Part shown: positions 33,530-39,612 of the stretch, one piece after another | How the letters are laid out: each line of letters starts with the position of its first letter | Position numbering within the stretch: the first letter of the stretch is position 1 | Source: a bacterium | GTDB taxonomy: Bacteria; Cyanobacteriota; Vampirovibrionia; Gastranaerophilales; Gastranaerophilaceae | Length of the DNA stretch: 39,612 nt | Assembly: GCA_004558955.1 (NCBI GenBank) | Contig: SFZC01000004.1 | Span: 1 to 39,612 of the forward strand | Direction of reading: 5' to 3' | The notes under the pieces: model-generated | Told to the model about the DNA's origin: nothing | Seen by the model: only the letters and a program-made list of their open reading frames with translations | Databases searched by the model: none | Program-made: the position numbers and the translations under genes

Positions 33530-33752
33530 ATTTGGGTTTATAAAGCAAAAATGAGTAACGCTACTCAGCCCAAATGTAGGTCACGGCATTGCCTGACATG
33601 TAAAATAAGATTGTTCAACATCAGCAAAAGAAACAGACTCTGAATCACCGAGTAGGAACAGAAAATTACGTTTCGATTTCTTCTCAACTCATTTTCTAGT
33701 CAGTTCAGAGTGACCATTTGGAGAGCCGACCAAACTATTCGTCCTGCTAAAC
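33530..33752. other. Intergenic region with a short dispersed repeat
   Basis: No gene is supported between the promoter-leader repeat and the end of ubiE. The region holds the small dispersed repeat listed separately and a stretch (about 33610-33740) rich in short TCAGAGT/ACTCTGA-like words that looks like degenerate repeat sequence. Confidence 0.35.
33567..33598 (+). repeat. Short dispersed repeat, copy A
   Basis: AGCCCAAATGTAGGTCACGG followed by CATTGCCTGACA. A near copy lies at 38229-38259 in the same orientation, with one indel and a few substitutions. Both are intergenic. Confidence 0.6.
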
Positions 33753-34448
33753 CTACTTTTCCAAAAGCACATTTCTCATTTTCTTTGTTTGCAAAATCTG
33801 TGCAGAAATTGCTCCAAAAAGGAAATCTACTCTTTTTATAAGCACAAAACCTGCCCTCTCAAACTCTTTTGTCAATTCCTCAGGTTCGGGAAATTCATTT
33901 TTAGATTCCGTTAAATATTTATAATGTTCAGTCTGCAAATTCAAAAGCTTTGCCACAACAGGCACAAGCACATCAAAAAATCTGCTCACTCCGTCATGCC
34001 TGCCAAAATCCAAGTGCAAGAACTTACCGCCGTCATTCAAAATCCGATAAACCTCAGAAATAGCCTTCTCTCTATTTTGAACATTTCTCAAACCAAAACC
34101 TACCGTCACAAAATCAAAATCGTTTTCCTTAAACGGCAAATCCGTGCAATCTGCCTGCAAAAATACCCCTTTCGGATTTTTAATTTTTGCCAAATTCAAC
34201 ATATTTCTCGAAAAATCGACACCGATAATTCTCGCTCTCGGGTAAAATTTTTGCACAAGCTGGGTAAAATCACCCGTTCCGCAACAAATATCTAAAATCA
34301 TCGTTCTTGGACGAATCTCTAACGCTCTCAATGCCAAAAATTTAATAAAATAATGAGTTCCAAGCGAAATAAAATTGTTTACCTTATCGTAATACTCAGA
34401 AATTTCATCAAACAAATTTTGTATTTTTTCAGGTGATTTATCAGTCAT
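33753..34448 (-). CDS. ubiE: UbiE/MenG-family methyltransferase
   Basis: A 231-residue class I methyltransferase with the family start (VQ-type helix, then YYDKVNNFISLGTHYFIK), the SAM site LDICCGTGDF (52-61), and FGLRNV and GGKFLHLDFGR further on. This family methylates demethylmenaquinone or its ubiquinone counterpart. Menaquinone is the likely quinone in an anaerobe, but the quinone is not visible here. There is no Shine-Dalgarno; TAAAAT lies nine bases before the ATG. Confidence 0.85.
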   Translation of the reverse strand: MTDKSPEKIQNLFDEISEYYDKVNNFISLGTHYFIKFLALRALEIRPRTMILDICCGTGDFTQLVQKFYPRARIIGVDFSRNMLNLAKIKNPKGVFLQADCTDLPFKENDFDFVTVGFGLRNVQNREKAISEVYRILNDGGKFLHLDFGRHDGVSRFFDVLVPVVAKLLNLQTEHYKYLTESKNEFPEPEELTKEFERAGFVLIKRVDFLFGAISAQILQTKKMRNVLLEK

Positions 34449-34483
34449 AACAACAAAATTTTATCATAAAATATGTAAATTTT

Positions 34484-34511
34484 TTGCTAAATTAAAAAAT
34501 CGGACTAAAAT
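34484..34511 (+). promoter_or_regulatory. Promoter of the DUF4127 gene (leaderless)
   Basis: TTGCTA, 16-bp spacer, TAAAAT, then exactly six bases to the ATG at 34518. It lies in the 69-bp divergent gap with ubiE. Confidence 0.55.
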
Positions 34512-34517
34512 AAAACT

Positions 34518-35855
34518 ATGAGAATTGCATTTGTACCTATTGATAACAGACCAGTGTGTTACACGCTACCAAAGTTGATTGCGGAAATCGACAACAGCGT
34601 TGAGTTGCTATTGCCCGCTCGTGAAGATTTGGGAGATTTGACAAAAATTGCAAACCTTGAAAATATTTTCAACTGGTTGCAAAATTTGAACAATCTTGAC
34701 GGAATAATTTTATCGCTGGACACCCTTGCTTATGGCGGTTTAATCCCTTCTCGCCGTTGTCCCGAAACTTTCACCCAAATCAAAGACAGGATTTTACGCC
34801 TCAAAGAGATTTTGCTTGAAAAAAAATGTAAAATTTTGGCATTTTCAAGTATTATGCGAATTTCCAACAACAATTATAACGAAGAAGAAAAACTTTACTG
34901 GGCGGAATACGGCAAAAAAATCTTCGCCTACTCCTACAATTTCCACAAAAACGGTACAAAAACCCACTCGGAAATTCCGCAAGAAATCCTCGAGGATTAT
35001 TTGAACACAAGAAATCGAAATTTTGAGGTAAACAAAATTTACCTTGACTGGCAAAAGGAAGGGCTTTTGGACACCTTAGTTTTTTCAAAAGATGATTGTG
35101 CCGAATTTGGTCTAAACGTAATGGAAGCCAAAGAACTTGAAGCTCTCGGCGGTTACACAAAAACAGGTGCTGACGAAATTCCGCTGAGCCTTTTATCAAG
35201 AATTACGGGTGGAAAAATGAAGGTTTGTCCGATATTTTTAGAACCCGAACACAAAAATCTCATTTCAAATTACGAAGATGTGAGCATAGAAAACTCCGTG
35301 AAAGGACAACTTGAACTTGCAAACTGCACAATTACACCTGAAAACGAGGCAGATATTATTTTATATGTCAACAATTTCAAAAATCATCAGGGCGAAATCG
35401 TTATGAAAGTGCCAACAGAAGAGTTTGACAAAACTTTTACCATACCAAATCGACCATACATGATTGCAGATGTACGATTTGCAAACGGAGCGGATAATAA
35501 TTTCATTAAAGAACTTTTTAAAAATAAAATTACAGATAAAAATTTCTTCGGATATTCGGGTTGGAACACGTCAGCAAACAGTTTGGGCAGTTTAATTTTG
35601 TGTGCAAAAATGAAATTTTATGCAAAAAAATACAACAAAAATGCGTTTGAAAAAGTACAAATAACAAGATTTTTAGATGACTGGGCATATCAGGCAAATG
35701 TTCGCCAAAAATTGCAAACCCCTGACAAAAAACTTATGCCGCAAAAGATGAAGTCCTTTGAGAAAATTTTAGAAGAGGTTATAATTACTCCTATAAATGT
35801 AAAATATGAGTTTCCTTGGAAACGTTTGTTTGAGGTAGAGATTGAATTTAGTTGA
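34518..35855 (+). CDS. DUF4127 family protein
   Basis: A 445-residue protein with the DUF4127 hallmarks: IAFVPIDNRPVCYTLP at the start, ILSLDTLAYGGLIPSR near 64 and GYSGWNTSANSLG near 347. No activity is established for the family, as far as I know; conserved Asp, Arg and Asn residues suggest an enzyme. There is no signal peptide and no Shine-Dalgarno. It overlaps the start of mntP by 14 bases, so the two are co-expressed. Confidence 0.8.
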   Translation: MRIAFVPIDNRPVCYTLPKLIAEIDNSVELLLPAREDLGDLTKIANLENIFNWLQNLNNLDGIILSLDTLAYGGLIPSRRCPETFTQIKDRILRLKEILLEKKCKILAFSSIMRISNNNYNEEEKLYWAEYGKKIFAYSYNFHKNGTKTHSEIPQEILEDYLNTRNRNFEVNKIYLDWQKEGLLDTLVFSKDDCAEFGLNVMEAKELEALGGYTKTGADEIPLSLLSRITGGKMKVCPIFLEPEHKNLISNYEDVSIENSVKGQLELANCTITPENEADIILYVNNFKNHQGEIVMKVPTEEFDKTFTIPNRPYMIADVRFANGADNNFIKELFKNKITDKNFFGYSGWNTSANSLGSLILCAKMKFYAKKYNKNAFEKVQITRFLDDWAYQANVRQKLQTPDKKLMPQKMKSFEKILEEVIITPINVKYEFPWKRLFEVEIEFS

Positions 35856-36387
35856 ATTAATATTTTTGGCAATATCCTTGGGAATTGATTGTATTATAGT
35901 TTCCTTTTCGCAAGGATTAATTTTTAAAACAAACAAGCGGAAAAACTCATTTTGTCTTGCACTTACAATGGGTTTATTTCAAGGTTTAATGCCGATTATC
36001 GGCTATCTTGGAACAAATAAATTATATAATTTTTTAGTTCCATTCAGCAAATGGATAGTTTTCGGAATATTTTTCATCTTAGGCACAAAATTTATACTTG
36101 AAGCCTTTGAGCAGGAAAAAGAAGAAGTCGCTTGTATCGGTTTCCGCTGCCTAATCGGGCTTGGTATAGCAACAAGTATTGATGCACTTGTGTCAGGAGT
36201 TTCAATAAGATTAACCGATACAAGTTTATTATTAGCGTGTTACATAATCGGTCTTGCCTCATTTTTTATGTCAATAATCGGCTATGTAAGCGGAAACAGA
36301 ATTAAACATCTTTCTTCAAAAGTTTTGGAAATTTCTGGCGGATTAATCTTGATAGCCTTAGCGATTAAACCGTTTTTCTTCAAATAA
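35842..36387 (+). CDS. mntP: MntP-like manganese efflux pump
   Basis: A 181-residue protein with six hydrophobic segments and two related halves, each with a membrane Asp (SLGIDCIIVSFSQG near 12-25 and ATSIDALVSGVS near 110-121), plus GLFQGLMPIIGYLG. This is the MntP/YebN pattern for Mn(II) export. It starts with TTG, supported by GAGGTAGAG, inside the end of the DUF4127 gene. It ends one base before the convergent dehydrogenase gene. I see no yybP-ykoY riboswitch upstream. Confidence 0.8.
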   Translation: MNLVELIFLAISLGIDCIIVSFSQGLIFKTNKRKNSFCLALTMGLFQGLMPIIGYLGTNKLYNFLVPFSKWIVFGIFFILGTKFILEAFEQEKEEVACIGFRCLIGLGIATSIDALVSGVSIRLTDTSLLLACYIIGLASFFMSIIGYVSGNRIKHLSSKVLEISGGLILIALAIKPFFFK

Positions 36388-36388
36388 T

Positions 36389-37405
36389 CTACACCACACG
36401 ATGTTTAAACCCACCCGACAAATAATCGGAAATTCCCTCAAAAGTTGTTTTCAGAATACAATCAATCGCTTCTTGCGTATTGTATGCAATGTGAGGAGTG
36501 ATAATTACATTCGAATGTTGCAAAAGTCTTTTAACAATTTTTGATTTATTAACACAATAAATAGAAGATTTTTCAACCTTTTCACGCTCAGACGAAGCTT
36601 CCGTACAAGAAACAACATCAAGTCCGACCCCCTTCAATTTCCCGTTATCAAGAGCCTTCAACAACGCATTGTTATCCACCAATTCGCCCCTTGAAACATT
36701 GATAAAATACGAATTATTTTTCATCATATCAAATTGAGTATAAGAAAACATCTTTGTATTTTCCTGAGTATAAGGCAAATGGAGCGAAACAATATCTGAA
36801 CGGGTAAGCAATTCGTCCAGTTCAACATATTTTACAAACTTATTTTTTTCAAGTTCCGAATTGCGATTTTTATCATACGCCAAAACCTTCATGCCCAAAC
36901 ATTTTGCATATTTCGCCACCGCCAAACCGATAGCCCCAGTTCCGATAATTCCGAGCGTTAAACTGTTTAAATCAGTACCTATAAACTTTTCCACAGCAAG
37001 AGAATTGTCGGGAACTGTCACCACAGACGGCAAAATATTACGAGTGAGCATAATAATCAACCCGATTGTAAATTGCGAAACAGGAAGTTGTCCGTAATTT
37101 TCAACATTTATTAGGGTAATATTTCTGTTTGTGCAAGAATTTACGCAAATATGGTCAAAACCCGTTGACCGTGTCGAAATTACCCTCAAATTTTTGAATT
37201 TTGAAATCACGTCTTTATCGATTTCCGAAGTTATAAAAACACTTACTATGGTGGTTTCGTCAAGTAATTTCTGCGGTAAGGTTTTTACGGTTTCTTTATT
37301 CAAACTGCTGCGATAAAATTTTATATCATAATTTTCAAAATTATTTTTTGAAAAAAATTTTTCTTCAGATTTTCTGTAGTCAAAAAACAATAATTTACAA
37401 GTCAT
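36389..37405 (-). CDS. D-2-hydroxyacid dehydrogenase (D-lactate dehydrogenase-like)
   Basis: A 338-residue member with the NAD site GIIGTGAIG near 153-161, the substrate Arg in NVSRGELVD near 239 and the catalytic His in ITPHIAYNT near 310. Sequence pattern (STRSTGFDHI, the overall length) is closest to fermentative D-lactate dehydrogenases and VanH-type enzymes. It probably reduces pyruvate to D-lactate and regenerates NAD. AAAGGAG precedes the ATG. Confidence 0.82.
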   Translation of the reverse strand: MTCKLLFFDYRKSEEKFFSKNNFENYDIKFYRSSLNKETVKTLPQKLLDETTIVSVFITSEIDKDVISKFKNLRVISTRSTGFDHICVNSCTNRNITLINVENYGQLPVSQFTIGLIIMLTRNILPSVVTVPDNSLAVEKFIGTDLNSLTLGIIGTGAIGLAVAKYAKCLGMKVLAYDKNRNSELEKNKFVKYVELDELLTRSDIVSLHLPYTQENTKMFSYTQFDMMKNNSYFINVSRGELVDNNALLKALDNGKLKGVGLDVVSCTEASSEREKVEKSSIYCVNKSKIVKRLLQHSNVIITPHIAYNTQEAIDCILKTTFEGISDYLSGGFKHRVV

Positions 37406-37551
37406 AACTTTCTCCTTTGTTGTAAAAATACGGTCAAAGAAAAAGATTTTCCATTGATATTTTGTTTAATATTTCACAGGCAAAAAATTAACCGAAAGAG
37501 TAATGAAATCAAACTCACAATTTCATATCCTGATAAAGAAAGGAGCAACCG

Positions 37552-38028
37552 ATGAAAAATAATCTTATGATAAAAGAACCTGAAGTTTATTTTGATAATA
37601 TACATAGAGAATTGGATAATTTTTTGAATGATACGGTGTTTTCGCACCATTTTCCGCACCCGATAGAAACAATAAAAAACGCAATTCTGCGACCTGCGAT
37701 AGAAATTACCCAATGCAACGAAAATTACAAGGTTAAAGTGCAACTTCCCGGTGTGAAAAAAGAAGATATTGAAGTAGAATTAGACAATGATTTTATGACA
37801 ATTACCGCCGAAACAAAAGAGGAAAAAAGAGAAGAAAACGAACATAAAAGATACTACACCTCAGAATTTCGTTACGGACAGTATCAAAGAACAATCTCTT
37901 TTGACCAGCCCGTAAAAGCCGAAGAAGCAACAGCGGATTACAAAAACGGAATTTTAACAATTACCATACCGAAAGAACACCCGCAAACTAAAGAACCGAG
38001 AAAATTAACAATAAAAACAGAAGAATAA
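37552..38028 (+). CDS. Hsp20/alpha-crystallin small heat shock protein
   Basis: A 158-residue Hsp20 with an alpha-crystallin domain from about residue 45 (RPAIEITQCNENYKVKVQLP, then GVKKEDIEVELDND, and the closing NGILTITIPK). It holds unfolding proteins in the cytoplasm until ATP-dependent chaperones act. It has a strong AAAGGAG site. I saw no CIRCE element and no clear ROSE-type thermosensor in the 5' region. A structured RNA follows directly. Confidence 0.93.
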   Translation: MKNNLMIKEPEVYFDNIHRELDNFLNDTVFSHHFPHPIETIKNAILRPAIEITQCNENYKVKVQLPGVKKEDIEVELDNDFMTITAETKEEKREENEHKRYYTSEFRYGQYQRTISFDQPVKAEEATADYKNGILTITIPKEHPQTKEPRKLTIKTEE

Positions 38029-38036
38029 AGCTTTTG

Positions 38037-38187
38037 TATCCTAAAGACCGAGTTACCCCGTGACTATGCGGGCATGCGAAAAAGCGGTCGGATATGAAAC
38101 GGTTGTTATCGGAGTGCATGACCCGATATCTTGAACAACCGAAAACAAACACTACAGGTGAGTTTCATTGCCTGTAGTGTTATTTTT
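38037..38187 (+). ncRNA. Candidate structured RNA of unknown family
   Basis: The segment behind hsp20 folds into two nested hairpins and a terminator. Stem 1: TATCC (38037-38041) and GACCG (38046-38050) pair with CGGTC (38085-38089) and GGATA (38090-38094), with an inner CCCG/CGGG hairpin. Stem 2: CGGTTGTT (38100-38107) with AACAACCG (38134-38141), and inner ATCGG with CCGAT. CATGC at 38073-38077 can pair with GCATG at 38116-38120, joining the two domains as a pseudoknot. It is more GC-rich than its surroundings. It does not match 6S, SRP, tmRNA or riboswitch consensus sequences I know. Confidence 0.6.
38148..38187 (+). terminator. Intrinsic terminator of the structured RNA/hsp20
   Basis: A perfect 11-bp stem (AACACTACAGG with CCTGTAGTGTT) is followed by ATTTTT. 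Confidence 0.9.
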
Positions 38188-38228
38188 GTGAAGATGTAAG
38201 TGAAAAAGGTTTTGAACACCATTTTTAA

Positions 38229-38259
38229 AGCCCAATGTAGGTCACAGCATCGGCTGACA
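38229..38259 (+). repeat. Short dispersed repeat, copy B
   Basis: AGCCCAATGTAGGTCACAGC followed by ATCGGCTGACA, near copy of 33567-33598. It lies in the gap between the structured RNA and the next gene. The remaining sequence to 38406 is AT-rich and shows no gene. Confidence 0.6.
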
Positions 38260-38406
38260 CATAAATATTACATTTTGTAAAACGCATTTTTCCTGTAATA
38301 CAGGCATTTTGAGGATTTTTTGGAAATAATCGAAAAATTTATAGCAAAAAAAATTTTTGACTGTTTTTATTGTTAGAAAGCAGTAATATTAAGAAAAAGT
38401 GAATAA

Positions 38407-38916
38407 ATGAGCAAACAAATTTTAAGACAAATAAATTTTCCTAACAATTATTCTCAAGAGTATGCCCTAACTCAAAACCACCCTCGCACAAGATGTACCC
38501 TGAATCTTGATGCAGGTGACAAAAATTTATCACTCCATAAAAAATGGTTTGACGGCACATTTGATGATTTTCCGACCCGTGAAAAAATTTACTTCCAAAA
38601 CGGTGATATAATGCACACAAGTAACTGCGGAGCCTACACCGCAATTATGCCGTCAAAAGGTACAGGCACTTTTGTCGTAAGTGATAACGGAATAAACATC
38701 AAAGGGGAAATGCAAAAAGGCAAAATCGCAAAACTGAACGATTTTTACGAACTCGGAACACCTTCAAGAATCGCTCTTCATTTTCCTGAAGAAAAAACTC
38801 ATGCTATCCGTCAGCACATCGAATCCATTTTGGAAATGACTAAAAAAGGTTCTCTAAAAATTCAAAATCTTACAAGCGTAATGTTGAGAAAAGTTTTACA
38901 ATTTTTGCCTAAATAG
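38407..38916 (+). CDS. Hypothetical protein
   Basis: A 169-residue soluble protein of unknown family. It has a mixed start (QINFPNNYSQEYALTQNHP), beta-rich middle (Gly/Thr-rich GTGTFVVSDNGINIKGEM) and a helical C-terminus (HAIRQHIESILEMTKKG). It has no signal peptide or membrane segment. The start has only a weak purine-rich site. Its stop overlaps the convergent tmk stop region by eight bases. Confidence 0.6.
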   Translation: MSKQILRQINFPNNYSQEYALTQNHPRTRCTLNLDAGDKNLSLHKKWFDGTFDDFPTREKIYFQNGDIMHTSNCGAYTAIMPSKGTGTFVVSDNGINIKGEMQKGKIAKLNDFYELGTPSRIALHFPEEKTHAIRQHIESILEMTKKGSLKIQNLTSVMLRKVLQFLPK

Positions 38917-39532
38917 GCTGGTGTAAACCTTCAAAAATTTCAACAACTTTTTTATGAATTTGCTCAATCGACTCCGTAGCGTTCACTACCTTAATTCGCT
39001 CAGGCTCTTGTTTGGCAAGTTCAAGATAACCGTTTCTTACCTTATTGAAAAACGCATCTCCTGCACTTTCCATTCGGTCTTTTTCCTTGCCAACCCTTTG
39101 CATTGAAGTTTCGATATCAATATCAAAAACAAGGGTTAAATCAGGCAACAATCCGCCTGTCGCAAGGGTATTTAACTGTTTTATTTCCTCAATATCAAGC
39201 CCCCTGCCATATCCCTGATAAGCAACCGAACTGTCAATATGTCTGTCACAAAGGACGATTTTGCCAGAATTTACCGCCGGTTTTACGATTGTATCAATAT
39301 TTTGAGCCCTATCCGCCAAAAACAAAAAAGATTCACATCTTTCTGACACAACACCATCATAATTCAATAAGATTTCTCGGAATTTCTCGCCTAACCCTTT
39401 TCCACCCGGTTCTCTTGTAACTAAAACCTCTTCACCTTGACTTTCCAAGTACGTTTTCAGCAAATTCAGCTGAGTTGTTTTACCACAACCGTCAGCCCCT
39501 TCAAAAGTAATAAATAATCCGGTTTTTGTCAC
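38909..39532 (-). CDS. tmk: Thymidylate kinase
   Basis: A 207-residue dTMP kinase: P-loop FEGADGCGKTTQ (10-21), the TREPGG motif near 39-44, the DR(H)IDSS motif near 97-102 and the LID region near 140-150. It phosphorylates dTMP to dTDP. The start codon is GTG at 39532, with AAGGAG seven bases upstream. It lies just downstream of rnpB on the same strand. Confidence 0.95.
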   Translation of the reverse strand: MTKTGLFITFEGADGCGKTTQLNLLKTYLESQGEEVLVTREPGGKGLGEKFREILLNYDGVVSERCESFLFLADRAQNIDTIVKPAVNSGKIVLCDRHIDSSVAYQGYGRGLDIEEIKQLNTLATGGLLPDLTLVFDIDIETSMQRVGKEKDRMESAGDAFFNKVRNGYLELAKQEPERIKVVNATESIEQIHKKVVEIFEGLHQPI

Positions 39533-39564
39533 AAGTCAATCTCCTTACTTGAATAAAAAAAGAA

Positions 39565-39612
39565 TAAAGCAGCCCGTAAGCCGTGTTCTGTTTTAGATAA
39601 TCATCTATCTGG
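39565..39612 (-). ncRNA. rnpB: RNase P RNA, 3' end (partial)
   Basis: On the minus strand the last bases read CCAGATAGATGATTATCT, then AAAACAGAACACGGCTTACG and a U-rich end. The AGATxxATGAxT box and ACAGAAxxCGGCTTA box match the conserved 3' end of bacterial type A RNase P RNA. The window cuts off the rest of the gene. The U-rich run after about 39567 probably marks the transcript end. Confidence 0.85.

Noticed and set aside
35842..36387. Manganese riboswitch for mntP
   Set aside because: The gene starts inside the preceding coding region, leaving no room for one, and no yybP-ykoY signature is visible.
37406..37551. CIRCE or ROSE element upstream of hsp20
   Set aside because: No inverted repeat of CIRCE type, and the weak pairing around TGAAAT/ATTTCA does not mask the ribosome-binding site in the way ROSE elements do.
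38037..38147. tRNA, 6S RNA, SRP RNA or tmRNA behind hsp20
   Set aside because: No T-arm, no SRP apical motif, no long 6S rod with central bubble and no tmRNA ends are visible.

Overview
The window is AT-rich bacterial DNA with dense short operons. The most likely source is a gut non-photosynthetic cyanobacterial relative (Melainabacteria/Vampirovibrionia, order Gastranaerophilales). That placement is an inference. It rests on low GC, the bacterial rpmF-plsX-fabH-fabD-fabG-acpP-fabF cluster, several lineage-type proteins with a short VAFKG or VNFAG motif near the N-terminus, and the lack of obvious relatives for many small proteins. The first 12 bases match the 3' end of the Illumina adapter, so this is probably a metagenomic contig. 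The right edge cuts into the RNase P RNA gene.

Layout. 1-2.1 kb: a periplasmic LTxxQ (Spy/CpxP-like) protein and a DUF2130 gene split by a one-base frameshift, both on the minus strand. 2.3-8.3 kb: a four-gene operon with two CDP-glycerol/CDP-ribitol phosphotransferase-like enzymes, a cytidylyltransferase-SDR fusion like Haemophilus Bcs1, and a large HAD protein. Together these look like a poly(ribitol/glycerol phosphate) surface polymer pathway. 8.4-10.6 kb: a 77-residue protein followed by an HTH-N6-adenine methyltransferase. 10.6-15.8 kb: an Fsr-like MFS exporter, a possible Re-citrate synthase, a TPR protein and an SGNH hydrolase. 16-18.6 kb: an HTH/coiled-coil protein, recA and a lipoprotein-like protein. 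18.8-26.8 kb: the lipid synthesis cluster, interrupted by a HEPN-MNT toxin-antitoxin pair between fabH and fabD. 26.9-33.5 kb: lineage-specific proteins, aroE with a long disordered N-terminus, a glucosaminidase, a nitrilase homologue without its catalytic cysteine, and hisS. 33.7-39.6 kb: ubiE/menG, a DUF4127 protein, mntP, a D-2-hydroxyacid dehydrogenase, hsp20, an unassigned structured RNA, a hypothetical gene, tmk and the end of rnpB.

The most unusual signals are regulatory. Several genes have a sigma70-type promoter whose -10 hexamer lies exactly six bases before the ATG, which predicts leaderless mRNAs. Two unrelated genes share a 93-bp promoter-leader repeat carrying four TATGG units and a small conserved upstream ORF. 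Behind hsp20 lies a terminator-ended RNA with two nested hairpins and a possible pseudoknot that I cannot assign to any family.
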